In this document: one piece after another, positions 29,322-38,014 of the stretch
Position numbering within the stretch: the stretch's first letter is position 1
Layout: each line of letters starts with the position of its first letter
Assembly (NCBI RefSeq): GCF_000615905.1
Contig: NZ_BAMN01000023.1
Span: 1 to 38,014 of the forward strand
Direction of reading: 5' to 3'
Length of the DNA stretch: 38,014 bases
Source of the DNA: Companilactobacillus nodensis DSM 19682 = JCM 14932 = NBRC 107160
GTDB taxonomy: Bacteria > Bacillota > Bacilli > Lactobacillales > Lactobacillaceae
Translations under genes and position numbers: made by a program
The notes under the pieces: model-generated
What the model was told of the DNA's origin: nothing
Databases searched by the model: none
What the model saw: only the letters and a program-made list of their open reading frames with translations

Positions 29322-32030
29322 ATGAGAGAAACAAATCTAAAAAGGAAACATGTTAAACGACATAGAAAATGGCCATGGGTCATCTTAGTTATTGTTGTCT
29401 TGATCTTGGTCGGAACAGGTTTGTTCTGGGCCAAGTATGGTTACGACATCAAAAACAATATTGCGGACGGTTATTCATATAGCCAAGGACTGACAAAAGG
29501 CGACTTTAAGCCAAAGAACAGCACCGTTATATATGATCGTAACGGTAAAGTTATCAAAAAGTTGTCCCAATCAAGTTCTGATTATACTCCGATAAATGAA
29601 ATTAATCCGAAGATAACCAAAGGGTTAGTAAAGGTAGAAGATCAGCGTTTTTATATTCACCACGGTGTTGATCCATACGCTATCTTACGTTCGCTAGTGG
29701 CCAAAGTTATGCGCCGCCGAATTGAAGGTGGATCAACACTGACACAACAACTAGTCAAAAATGTTGTTTTGAAAGATCAGTCACAGACATTCAATCGTAA
29801 ACTAAAAGAAATGGTTATTGCTCAACAATTGGAGAAGAAGTTTACTAAGAAACAGATTCTCGAATTCTATATCAATGATGTCTATATGGGGCATGGTTCA
29901 TATGGATTCAGTAGTGCTGCCAATTACTATTTCTCACAGAATCAAAATGACTTATCGATCGATAAAATAGCGATGCTAGTCGGCATCCCTAATAACCCGA
30001 TCTACTATGATCCGGTTAACTATCCGCATCGCTCGTTGTTGCGCCGAAACATGGTCTTATCCATATTTTATAAGAACGGTGTGATCAATAAATCGACATA
30101 TCGTAACGCTAGGAAACGTCCATTAGGTATCAAAGTCAATGAACATAAATATGATAATGATGTTTCGAACAACTATGCCTTGAGTTATGCCGTCTATAAT
30201 GCGACGGAGGAATTGATGAAGTCATCAGGCTTCACACTGAAGTACAAGTTCGATACTGATGCTCAAAGAAAACAATATAATACGGAATACCAACAAGCCT
30301 ATGAACGTGCTCATGGTGAATTGATGGATGGTGGTTACAGTATTCATACGTCGATCGACATGGATATCCAAAACCAAATCGAAAGTATCGTTGCTAAACA
30401 GTACGCTGCTTATACAGGTAGAGATGTTCACGGAAAACTAGCGCCACAAGTCTCAAGTACTGTGATCGATAACAAGACTGGGGATGTCTTAGCAATCGTT
30501 GGTGGACGTACAACTGAGGGAGATCAGGTCAACCGTGCTATTATGGGCTATCGTCAACCTGGTTCATCAGCTAAGCCGCTGACAGCCTATGCGCCTGCAT
30601 TTGAACGTGGTTATTTACCACAGAGCAGTGTGATCGATTCGGCTGTTAGTTCAGATTCTGGTCACGCGATAACAAACTGGTATAGCGGCTATACTGGCAG
30701 AACGACCGTCCGTCATGCACTAGAGAACTCGATCAATACGGTTGCGTTCAAATTAGCTTCTGAAGATAAGGATCATACTTATTATGATGACCTAACGAAG
30801 ATGGAATTTGCCAGATTAACACCACAAGATAATAATCCGATCATTGCGATCGGTGGGTTTACTTATGGTGTTACGACAACTGAAATGGCTTCGGGATACA
30901 GTTCATTCTCCCGGAATGGTCAATTTATCCATCCAAGTAATTTGACAAGCATCTACGATACTTCACATGAACGTTATATTTATCAGAACACGCACTTGAA
31001 GAAGAAGATTTATTCGGCAGATGCAAGTTATATGACGATCAATACTATGCAGTCAGTTATCAGTGACGGATTAGGAAAAGCTGCGGCACTGGATAATTAC
31101 AGTCACACAGCTGGTAAGACGGGTACAACTGATAATACGAAGGATTCTTACTTCGTCGGAATGACTAAGTCATTTACGATCGCTAACTGGACTGGTAACG
31201 ATGTATCTTCATCATTGACCGGTGCAGAACAGTCATTACCAATGTCGACTTTTAAAGCTGAGGGTGAGTACTTAGTTGATCAATTGAAGGAAAAGGACAC
31301 CGACTTCAAGAAGCCAAGTACGGTCAAGGTCAGTGGTCAAGATCTAACGGTCGTTAAGAGTAACAAGCAGCCAAGTATTCAAGATGTGATCGACACTAAC
31401 TTCGAGAAGTTCAATAAGAAGCAAGAGTCGAAGAATGATAATCGTCTCTATAATATGGACTATCGAATCATCTATCATTTGACGAAAAAAGAGGAATTCA
31501 GTCGGGAGCATAAGGTTCAAAAGGCGATCGACAAATATAACGAGACACCGATCAAGAAGCAGTCGCAGTATGATAAGAAGCTTGATGAGATTCAAAAGAT
31601 TCGTTATTTGAATGCTAATGTCAAACGTCAGAGTGCAAAGATCAAGTTCAACAATCAAATTCTGGAACTGCAGAAGGATCTGAATATGAGTCAAGCGATG
31701 TTCCAGTCTGAAAAGGACAATAAAAAGATTGCTGGTTACGATGCTCAAAAAGAAGATCTTGAAGCACAACGTGACAAAGAGCGTAAAGATAAAGTAGCCA
31801 AATTGCAGACGCAATATGATTCACAATTACAAAAGGTCAAAGATGCTTATAAGAATAATGACTCTGATAAAGACGACCAGAAACAAAAGCTGATCGATAT
31901 CATGAATGAAATCAGAAGTTATGGTGGTAATGCACCTGATCTTAAGTTAAATGTGGATTCAGGCTCGAGCAGTTCTAACAGTAGTAATTCGAATAGCTCA
32001 AGTACTACATCAGATAGTACGAATAACTAG
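29322..32030 (+). CDS. Class A penicillin-binding protein (PBP1a/PonA-like) with a long C-terminal coiled-coil extension
   Basis: A bifunctional peptidoglycan glycosyltransferase and D,D-transpeptidase of 902 residues. A basic cytoplasmic start and a membrane helix (18-36) precede a GT51 domain with KVEDQRFYIHHGVD (catalytic Glu106), EGGSTLTQQLVKN and KKFTKKQILEFYINDVYMGH. The transpeptidase domain has SxxK as SSAK in QPGSSAKPLTAY (near 413), SIN (near 469) and KTGTT (near 599). After about residue 690 there are some 190 residues of Lys/Glu/Gln-rich helix, likely coiled coil, and a Ser/Asn tail, not part of the standard enzyme. It is the second gene of a two-gene unit, with a terminator after it. 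Confidence 0.95.
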   Translation: MRETNLKRKHVKRHRKWPWVILVIVVLILVGTGLFWAKYGYDIKNNIADGYSYSQGLTKGDFKPKNSTVIYDRNGKVIKKLSQSSSDYTPINEINPKITKGLVKVEDQRFYIHHGVDPYAILRSLVAKVMRRRIEGGSTLTQQLVKNVVLKDQSQTFNRKLKEMVIAQQLEKKFTKKQILEFYINDVYMGHGSYGFSSAANYYFSQNQNDLSIDKIAMLVGIPNNPIYYDPVNYPHRSLLRRNMVLSIFYKNGVINKSTYRNARKRPLGIKVNEHKYDNDVSNNYALSYAVYNATEELMKSSGFTLKYKFDTDAQRKQYNTEYQQAYERAHGELMDGGYSIHTSIDMDIQNQIESIVAKQYAAYTGRDVHGKLAPQVSSTVIDNKTGDVLAIVGGRTTEGDQVNRAIMGYRQPGSSAKPLTAYAPAFERGYLPQSSVIDSAVSSDSGHAITNWYSGYTGRTTVRHALENSINTVAFKLASEDKDHTYYDDLTKMEFARLTPQDNNPIIAIGGFTYGVTTTEMASGYSSFSRNGQFIHPSNLTSIYDTSHERYIYQNTHLKKKIYSADASYMTINTMQSVISDGLGKAAALDNYSHTAGKTGTTDNTKDSYFVGMTKSFTIANWTGNDVSSSLTGAEQSLPMSTFKAEGEYLVDQLKEKDTDFKKPSTVKVSGQDLTVVKSNKQPSIQDVIDTNFEKFNKKQESKNDNRLYNMDYRIIYHLTKKEEFSREHKVQKAIDKYNETPIKKQSQYDKKLDEIQKIRYLNANVKRQSAKIKFNNQILELQKDLNMSQAMFQSEKDNKKIAGYDAQKEDLEAQRDKERKDKVAKLQTQYDSQLQKVKDAYKNNDSDKDDQKQKLIDIMNEIRSYGGNAPDLKLNVDSGSSSSNSSNSNSSSTTSDSTNN

Positions 32031-32036
32031 GCAACA

Positions 32037-32077
32037 AAAAAACGACTTTCCGTCATCATGACAGGAAGTCGTTTTTA
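32037..32077. terminator. Bidirectional terminator between the PBP and the APC transporter
   Basis: AAAACGACTTTCC and GGAAGTCGTTTT pair, with inner GTCAT/ATGAC, flanked by A and T runs on either side. It serves two convergent genes. Confidence 0.9.
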
Positions 32078-32080
32078 ATT

Positions 32081-33532
32081 TTAATTAAGTTCAGGACCAT
32101 TAGTCCGTTTGGCAATTGCAGGTAAGATCAATCCCAAGAGAATGAAGATGATCGGTGTAGCAATGTTAAGTGCTAGTTGGAACCACCATGAAGATGGGTC
32201 TTGCGCCATGTTCATCTTTGGAACCATACCCATGATGCAGGCAAATGCTGTTAAGAAGAATGTCCAAAGGCCGAATCCGAAGCCAACGTACTTATTCTTA
32301 ACGAACATATAGTCTGACTTGTACTTGTCTAATTGTTTTGTCAAAAGCATGTAGGCAAGGAATACCCAGAGGTAACGCATTGGCATAACGATTGAATTAA
32401 GGTTAAGCATCCAATTGTACAAGTCATTCATTCCGTTGATACCTAGTGCAGGAACGATGATCAGGATAGATACTAGAGCAGCAGTCATGTAGTAGCCGTT
32501 AATAGCAATACCCTTTTTGTTCTTCTTGCTCAATGCCTTAGGGATGTACTTCTTATCAGCATCGTCTAACAACATACGAAGTGGAGTATCGATCGAGATT
32601 GCTAGAGCGGCGGCTGAAGCCAAAGTATTCGTGAGAGCGAAAGCCCAGACGAACAAGTTACCAACGTGGAAACTGTTACCTAAGAATTGGAAAGCTTGAT
32701 AAGCACCATTTGCCATCAAGTCAGCAGGAATGTGGTTTGAATCAACGATCATTCCGATAGCAAATGAACCAAGAACAGCGGATACGGCAACCATTGCTGC
32801 CAAGATGATCATCCCTAGAGGGAATTCTTTAGAAGCATTCTTCGTCTTGTTAACGTAAGGTGAGATTTTTTCAGATCCACCAACGGCGAAGACTAACATC
32901 GAAATAGTCGTGAAGTACTGCATGTCGAATTTCGGTATATAAGTATGAATATCAGACATGTTTGGTGTAGCGATTTGAACATGAGTGATAAATGGAGCAC
33001 TGACACCTAAGATGATAAACAGCATCGACATCACAAACATCGCGATACCAGCGATACTACCAATGTTATTCAATGTGGCAACACCCTTACTTGCTATCCA
33101 CACGAATCCCAAGAATATCACTAAACTCAGTCCCTGAACCACAAGTGGTGAGACTGTATTGACGAATGAACCGTTACCCTTAAATAACCAGCTCAAACTG
33201 ATCATAATGATCTGTGGTTTCTGTGCTAAATATGGAACGTGAACGACCCAATAAGTCCAAGCGGCGAAGTAAGCAAGCTTGTTATTAGATAACATCTTAA
33301 TCCATGAACTTACACCACCACCGGAGTTTTGAAAGGCCGATCCTAATTGTCCCACCATTAAGGTATAAGGGACAAAATACAAGAGCATGATCAAAATCCA
33401 AGATGTTACAACAGCTAAGCCTTGATTGGCAAAGTTATTGATAACATTATTCAACCCCCAGACGGAAGTGAAGCCGACTAAGGCTATATTCCACCATCGG
33501 AAGGTCTTTGCATTATTCTTTGTTTCTGGCAT
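32081..33532 (-). CDS. APC-superfamily amino-acid transporter (YjeM/glutamate-GABA antiporter-like)
   Basis: The 483-residue integral membrane protein has about 12 helices. The N-terminal RWWNIALVGFTSVWGLNNVI stands in place of the usual APC GIGxIIGxG helix, and SAFQNSGGGVSSWIK and FAVGGSEKISPYV are characteristic positions. The overall look is that of YjeM/GadC-type transporters. The substrate is not readable from the sequence; an amino acid or dipeptide-derived compound is the family expectation. A GGAGG site is present before the ATG. It appears monocistronic and convergent with the PBP unit. Confidence 0.85.
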   Translation of the reverse strand: MPETKNNAKTFRWWNIALVGFTSVWGLNNVINNFANQGLAVVTSWILIMLLYFVPYTLMVGQLGSAFQNSGGGVSSWIKMLSNNKLAYFAAWTYWVVHVPYLAQKPQIIMISLSWLFKGNGSFVNTVSPLVVQGLSLVIFLGFVWIASKGVATLNNIGSIAGIAMFVMSMLFIILGVSAPFITHVQIATPNMSDIHTYIPKFDMQYFTTISMLVFAVGGSEKISPYVNKTKNASKEFPLGMIILAAMVAVSAVLGSFAIGMIVDSNHIPADLMANGAYQAFQFLGNSFHVGNLFVWAFALTNTLASAAALAISIDTPLRMLLDDADKKYIPKALSKKNKKGIAINGYYMTAALVSILIIVPALGINGMNDLYNWMLNLNSIVMPMRYLWVFLAYMLLTKQLDKYKSDYMFVKNKYVGFGFGLWTFFLTAFACIMGMVPKMNMAQDPSSWWFQLALNIATPIIFILLGLILPAIAKRTNGPELN

Positions 33533-33592
33533 GAAAATATCCTCCTACGAAGGAAGATTATACAGTAAACAAATGTCAATTGAACCCAAAAT

Positions 33593-34048
33593 CTAACGTT
33601 TTATTTTTCGGAAATAGATAATTCCCTTTACTATTGAAACCAAATATTGTGCCGAAAATAAGCCCACAGCTAGGAATGAAGCAATCAAAAATGTGGTGAT
33701 CGCTTGTTCAAGTGAATCGATATATTTGTTCTGAACCATATAGAGGATCGTGCGATAGGCATTACCTCCGGGAACTAGATTGACTAGGCAGGGGATGTAA
33801 ATAATATTTTCGGGCAGTTTGAACTTACGAGACAAATAATAGGTTAAAAGTCCGATCGTTAGAGCACCCACAAAGTTCGCAAATAAAATATTAACGTGTG
33901 CCCAATTTTTTAGTATCCAAAAAATCGTCCAACTCAGTCCGCCTGTGAGACCAATGATACCGGCAGCACGATGAGGGGCATTGGTTATTAGTGAAAAACC
34001 GATTGCTGATGCGGCGCTTAAAACGAGATTCAATAATAGTGCGACCAT
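33593..34048 (-). CDS. ThrE-type exporter, small subunit (DUF3815/ThrE_2)
   Basis: This 151-residue membrane protein with about four helices belongs to the short half of the split threonine/serine exporter (ThrE) family. PCLVNLVPGGNAYRTILYMV is the family hallmark. Its partner gene ends 12 nt upstream, and AAGGAGG precedes its ATG, so the two are co-translated and should form one complex. In Corynebacterium ThrE exports threonine; the substrate here is inferred only. Confidence 0.88.
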   Translation of the reverse strand: MVALLLNLVLSAASAIGFSLITNAPHRAAGIIGLTGGLSWTIFWILKNWAHVNILFANFVGALTIGLLTYYLSRKFKLPENIIYIPCLVNLVPGGNAYRTILYMVQNKYIDSLEQAITTFLIASFLAVGLFSAQYLVSIVKGIIYFRKIKR

Positions 34049-34060
34049 GATCGTACCTCC

Positions 34061-34808
34061 TTAGAATAGAATCAGTGCTGTGGCAATACCGAAGCCGATA
34101 CTACTGGCGACGAGCAGAGCGTCTAGTAGTTTGACGGCGGAACTTAAAGCATGTCGCATGACAAGTTCGCGAATAGCGTTGGTGATCGCCACTCCAGGTA
34201 CTAACGGCATGATAGCTCCGATGATAATATTGTGATATTGTCCGACCAAATTTAATTTACTTAATATAATAGAAAGAAGTGCGATCACGAACCCGGAAAT
34301 AAACAGGTCAACATAAGGTAAATTGGATAGTTTAGCCAAGTAATACGAGACTCCATAACCGATCGTGCCGACGATGAAACAATAGATAAAATAATAAAGC
34401 GGCATAGTGAATAGAAGCATCGGTGCCATAGAAACTAAACCGGCGCCAAAAGCCTTTAAATAGAAAGGAAAGTCAGTCGTATGTTTATCTTGATAGATCT
34501 TCTCGATTTCCTCAGTAAAATCCTTAGGATTTATTTTCTTTTCAGCTAGTCTGCGTGACAGTGTATTTATGTCATCGATCATCTGTAAATTGGTCCCACC
34601 GAGTAGATTTAATAAATTTTGAGTTTTGACCATCAACTTCGACGAAAACCGCTGTGACAGTAACGTAGCAGTTGACATCGTGACCGAGAGATTTTCCAAT
34701 TCTTTCTATTGTATCTTCGATCCGATATGACTCAGCTCCACCACTGATCAGAAGATATCCTGTTTTCAAACACAGCTCTGATACCCGTTGAGTACTAGTC
34801 TTTTTCAT
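34061..34808 (-). pseudogene. ThrE-type exporter, large subunit (DUF1212), frame broken as sequenced
   Basis: Two overlapping reading frames join into one DUF1212 protein of about 249 residues. The first frame starts at the ATG at 34808 (AGGGGG upstream) and reads LCLKTGYLLISGGAESYRIE, then VNCYVTVTAVFVEVDG. It shifts at 34599-34600, where the minus strand reads ACTCGGTGGGACC; two more G would give STRGGTNLQMIDDINTLSRR. The second frame then carries about five membrane helices and ends IGFGIATALILF. The contraction of a G run is the same type of defect as in purA and ssb, so the gene may be intact in the organism. It is paired with the ThrE_2 gene downstream. Confidence 0.85.
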
Positions 34809-34899
34809 CGCTAGTGACCCCCTAATTGACAAGAATATAAAACAAAATAATTCTCATTTTAAAAAATTATAACGCCAATACATTTTTCTGGAAGTAAAT

Positions 34900-34927
34900 T
34901 TGACAGTTTTGATTAAACTTTTATAAT
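34900..34927 (+). promoter_or_regulatory. Strong promoter of the LCP gene with a long structured leader
   Basis: A perfect -35 TTGACA (34900-34905), a 16-bp spacer and a perfect -10 TATAAT (34922-34927) lie about 120 nt upstream of the ATG at 35055. The leader contains a perfect 11-bp stem, GCGTAATTTAA/TTAAATTACGC (34948-34958 and 34969-34979). It is followed by a second -10-like TGTATAAT and a CTACC/GGTAG hairpin. Confidence 0.8.
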
Positions 34928-35054
34928 AGTGTCTAATGCATTTATATGCGTAATTTAATATACGATGTTTAAATTACGCTGTATAATTGTGTTCTACCTA
35001 TATATAATGAATTATGGTAGTTTGTAATTTCGGATACACTAATTGGAGTTTAAT

Positions 35055-36305
35055 ATGGACAATAATAATAATATGTCTAGAGAACAAAGAAAGATATCTA
35101 GAAACAGCGCTTTGTCTAGCGGCAATGGCGGTGGTGGCGGCAAGCATCCTTTTCTAAAGGTGATGGGTCTGACACTTCTAGTAGCGCTCTTTGTTATTGG
35201 TGCTTACGGATTCAGATTGTATGCTCAAGCCCAAAATTCTCTGGGAAACACGTACAAGGCCCTAGATGGTAAGGCACCTTCAGCTAAGATCAGTGACAAG
35301 AAGCCTGTCTCGATCTTACTATTAGGTGTCGATACAACTGATAATGGTGTTAGAGATACTGAGACTGATTATCGTGGTAATTCTGATACGATGATCATTG
35401 TAACGGTCAACCCGACGACGAATAAGACGAAGATGGTATCTGTTCCGCGTGATACTATGTCTCAAATTTGGAAGGGCGTTGGCAATAACACCAAGAAGAT
35501 TGCAAAGATCAACTCAGCTTATAACATTGGTAATGAAGAGAGTGCGGTCGTAACGACTGAGAAGCTCGTGAATGTGCCAATTGATTATTATGTCAAAGTC
35601 GACTTTAATTCATTGAAGAAGATCGTCAATGCCGTTGGTGGTGTTGATGTTGATGTACCATTCAGCTTCTCTTATGGTGATACTGGTGAAAAGGAATCAC
35701 ACTTCAAGAAGGGTAGCATGCACTTGAATGGTAAGCAGGCATTGGATTACTCTCGTATGAGATATGAAGATCCAGAAGGTGACTACGGTCGACAGAAACG
35801 TCAACGTCAAGTCATTACTGCTATTATCAAGAGTGCAGCTTCTGCTAAGACCTTTACGCGTTATCAAAAGGTCCTAGACAGCATCTCTAACTCAATGACG
35901 ACTAACTTGAGTTTTACTGATATGCAATCAATGTTCTTGAATTACAGCGGTGCAGCTAAGAAGATCGGTTCAGATCATATTCAAGGATATGGTTCGATGA
36001 TCAATGGCTCGTCTTATGAAATTGCACCAACTAAGGAACTACAACGAGTATCTAATAAATTGCGTAAGTCACTCGGTTTATCAGAAGAAACCTTGAGTAA
36101 TGAAGAGACTAAGTTGAACAAGTATAATGAGAGACGTGGATTCTCATTCGAATATACTGGAACTCAGACTCAAAATTACGAAATCAAGATCGTAAGTTCC
36201 ACAACATCAAGTAGTGCTGGAACCACAGGCAGTACTACAAGTACGGAAGGAACAGAGACCGAGCATCGTTTTACCGGAGCTGGTTCTGGTCCAACTAATT
36301 ACTAA
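35055..36305 (+). CDS. LytR-CpsA-Psr (LCP) family cell-wall glycopolymer ligase
   Basis: LCP proteins transfer lipid-linked teichoic acids or capsular polysaccharides to peptidoglycan. The 416 residues start at the ATG at 35055 (GGAG 6 nt upstream). They comprise a Gly-rich cytoplasmic start, one membrane helix (about 33-53) and an extracellular LCP domain (about 85-255). The pyrophosphate-binding residues appear as LLGVDTTD, SVPRDTM and DYSRMRYEDPEGDYGRQKRQ. The tail after 380 is Ser/Thr/Gly rich, as in wall-spanning linkers. The substrate polymer is unknown. It has its own promoter and terminator. Confidence 0.95.
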   Translation: MDNNNNMSREQRKISRNSALSSGNGGGGGKHPFLKVMGLTLLVALFVIGAYGFRLYAQAQNSLGNTYKALDGKAPSAKISDKKPVSILLLGVDTTDNGVRDTETDYRGNSDTMIIVTVNPTTNKTKMVSVPRDTMSQIWKGVGNNTKKIAKINSAYNIGNEESAVVTTEKLVNVPIDYYVKVDFNSLKKIVNAVGGVDVDVPFSFSYGDTGEKESHFKKGSMHLNGKQALDYSRMRYEDPEGDYGRQKRQRQVITAIIKSAASAKTFTRYQKVLDSISNSMTTNLSFTDMQSMFLNYSGAAKKIGSDHIQGYGSMINGSSYEIAPTKELQRVSNKLRKSLGLSEETLSNEETKLNKYNERRGFSFEYTGTQTQNYEIKIVSSTTSSSAGTTGSTTSTEGTETEHRFTGAGSGPTNY

Positions 36306-36327
36306 TAGTAGATAAAACCAACATGAG

Positions 36328-36359
36328 GGCTGAAACATGTAATTGTTTCAGCCTTTTGT
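36328..36359 (+). terminator. Terminator of the LCP gene
   Basis: GGCTGAAACA and TGTTTCAGCC form a perfect 10-bp stem around TGTAAT, followed by TTTTGTT. It lies 22 nt after the stop codon and just before the ABC-F gene. Confidence 0.92.
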
Positions 36360-36390
36360 TATGGTGTTAAGAGATATAAGGAGATTTAAT

Positions 36391-37932
36391 ATGAGTGTTT
36401 TAGAAGTACATAACTTGACGCAACAGTTCTTGGACAAGAGACTGTATGACGATGCAAGTTTACAAGTAAATAAAGAAGACCACTTAGGTATCACTGGTCA
36501 AAATGGTGTTGGTAAGTCTACCTTCATCAAGATTTTGACTGGTCAGATCGAACCAGATGAAGGTAAGATCACGTGGCAAAAGCATTTGACTATCGGCTAT
36601 TTGGATCAGCAAGCTAGACTGGTTGAAGGAATGACTGTTAAAGAATATTTGCAGACGGCTTTTAGCAATCTATATGAAGCAAATGACAAATTAACTGAGA
36701 TCTATATGAATGAACCTGACGAAGATGATCTAGAGAAGGCTGGTAAACTCCAAGAAATTTTGGACGCTAATGACTTCTATGAATTAGATACTAAGATCGA
36801 ACAGGTGGCTACCGGTCTAGGGTTAGATGCTATCGGCTATGATCACGATGTATCTAAGCTTAGTGGTGGTCAACGTTCGAAGATCATTTTGGCTAAGATC
36901 CTATTAGAGAAGCCAGATATGATCCTATTAGATGAGCCAACTAACTATTTGGATACTAACCATATTGAATGGCTATCTGAATATTTAAATAATTTTGAAG
37001 GTGCCTTCATCGTTATCTCCCATGATTATAACTTCTTAGATAAGATAGTTAACTGTGTTGCCGATATTGAATTTGGTAAAATCACCAAATATACGGGTAA
37101 CCTGAAACAAGTTCAAAAGCAAAAGTCTGCCAATAAAGAGACTTACATGAAAGCTTATGTTAAACAGCAAGAAAAAATTGCTAAAACTAAAGCTTATATC
37201 AGAAAATTCAAGGCTGGAACTCGTTCAAAGAGTGCAAAGAGTCGTGAAAAGCAATTAGCACATATGGACGTTCTAACACCACCAGGGAATAAGAAAATCG
37301 GTAGTTTTGGTTTTCCATATTCTGAAATACCTAGTTCAAGAATGATCTTGGAAGTAAATGACTTACAGATCGGTTATGACAAGGCGCTATTTGAGCAAAA
37401 ACTGAACTTCTCGATTGTTAGTGGTGAGAAGATGGTTATTAAAGGATTCAATGGTATCGGTAAGTCTACCTTGATCAAGACTCTTCTGGGGATGATCAAA
37501 CCTATCAATGGTAACTTCGACTTCTCTGAAGTGGTTAAGATCGGATACTTCAAGCAGGACCTAGTTTGGAACAATAATATGGAAACACCATTCCAGATCG
37601 TCAGCCGCGACCACCCAGATAAGGATGGTAAGGAAGTTAGACGTGTGCTGGCTAGAACTGGATTAACTAATCAACAGATCATGTCTAATATCCGTTCACT
37701 ATCTGGTGGGGAGCAGACTAAGGTCAAATTAGCTGACTTGATGTTTGATCCTACTAACTTCTTATTCATGGACGAACCAACGAATCATTTGGACGATGAG
37801 AGTAAGGCTGCACTCCGTAAAGGACTTAGAAACTATGATGGATCAATGATCCTAGTCACTCATGAGGAGGATTTCTACAGTAGTGATTGGATCGATAAGG
37901 TACTTGATATCGAGGAAATCAAAAAAAATTAA
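36391..37932 (+). CDS. ABC-F family ATP-binding protein
   Basis: ABC-F proteins bind the ribosomal E site and rescue or regulate translating ribosomes; some give antibiotic resistance. The 513 residues start at the ATG at 36391 (AAGGAG upstream). There are two ATPase domains and no membrane segment. Domain 1 has Walker A GQNGVGKST (near 36), LSGGQRSK and LLDEPTNYLD. A charged linker (about 230-300) follows. Domain 2 has GFNGIGKST (near 354), LSGGEQTKVKLA and FMDEPTNHLD. The layout resembles the YkpA/YbiT group more than known resistance types, but the subgroup cannot be fixed by eye. It is monocistronic. Confidence 0.92.
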   Translation: MSVLEVHNLTQQFLDKRLYDDASLQVNKEDHLGITGQNGVGKSTFIKILTGQIEPDEGKITWQKHLTIGYLDQQARLVEGMTVKEYLQTAFSNLYEANDKLTEIYMNEPDEDDLEKAGKLQEILDANDFYELDTKIEQVATGLGLDAIGYDHDVSKLSGGQRSKIILAKILLEKPDMILLDEPTNYLDTNHIEWLSEYLNNFEGAFIVISHDYNFLDKIVNCVADIEFGKITKYTGNLKQVQKQKSANKETYMKAYVKQQEKIAKTKAYIRKFKAGTRSKSAKSREKQLAHMDVLTPPGNKKIGSFGFPYSEIPSSRMILEVNDLQIGYDKALFEQKLNFSIVSGEKMVIKGFNGIGKSTLIKTLLGMIKPINGNFDFSEVVKIGYFKQDLVWNNNMETPFQIVSRDHPDKDGKEVRRVLARTGLTNQQIMSNIRSLSGGEQTKVKLADLMFDPTNFLFMDEPTNHLDDESKAALRKGLRNYDGSMILVTHEEDFYSSDWIDKVLDIEEIKKN

Positions 37933-37950
37933 CTTTTTTTCAGAAAGTAC

Positions 37951-38005
37951 TTGCAAAGGTCGAACTTCAATAGTAATATATATCTTGTTGTTGCGACAGA
38001 GCAAC
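37951..38005 (+). promoter_or_regulatory. Strong promoter at the right edge, possibly for a stable-RNA operon
   Basis: A -35 TTGCAA (37951-37956), a 17-bp spacer and a -10 TAATAT (37974-37979) are preceded by an A/T tract that could act as an UP element. The predicted start would be near 37986. A small hairpin GTTGC-N6-GCAAC (37990-38005) follows. The downstream gene is outside the window; an rRNA operon is a guess from promoter strength and leader look. Confidence 0.45.
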
Positions 38006-38014
38006 GGCGACAAT

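Noticed and set aside
34572-34832. Two separate overlapping genes in the ThrE region
   Set aside because: Both are parts of one DUF1212 protein; restoring two G at 34599-34600 joins them at the right place.

Overview
The window is a replication-origin region of a low-GC Firmicute, almost certainly a lactobacillus. Companilactobacillus or a close relative is my guess from gene style and is not proven. The evidence is the classic order rpmH-rnpA-yidC-mnmE-mnmG on one side of oriC and dnaA-dnaN-yaaA-recF-gyrB-gyrA-rpsF-ssb-rpsR-gdpP-rplI-dnaB-purA on the other. Most genes point away from the origin.

Layout. 1-168 is the leader-distal end of a type II-A-like CRISPR array; its cas genes would lie to the left, outside the window. 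265-5486 holds accessory metabolism: an alpha/beta-hydrolase-like protein lacking the usual nucleophile, nagB behind a GntR-type operator, a frame-broken amino-acid permease, a Gfo/Idh/MocA oxidoreductase flanked by a 28-bp repeat with parS-like cores, a DUF1801 protein and a small membrane protein. 5599-10549 is the leftward core operon region. 10550-11097 and 12475-12634 are the two halves of a bipartite oriC; the second has DnaA boxes, a DnaA-trio-like run and an AT-rich stretch. 11098-26724 is the rightward core cluster, with a perfect parS between rpsF and ssb. 26725-38014 holds envelope and transport genes: an unknown membrane-anchored protein, a possible degenerate L,D-transpeptidase paired with a class A PBP, an APC transporter, a split ThrE-type exporter, an LCP-family ligase and an ABC-F ATPase. 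The window ends in a strong promoter that may start a stable-RNA operon.

The most interesting non-standard signal is a structured element of about 121 nt in three copies around purA: one between dnaB and purA, two in exact tandem after purA. Its stems differ in sequence but keep their pairing, while the core and a GAA triloop are constant. I do not recognise the family.

Sequence-quality warning. Five frame breaks at four loci (permease twice, ssb, purA, thrE-like) can each be repaired by lengthening a homopolymer by one or two bases. Two of the genes, ssb and purA, should be functional in such an organism. Sequencing or assembly error is the simplest explanation, so these genes should not be read as dead without checking reads.
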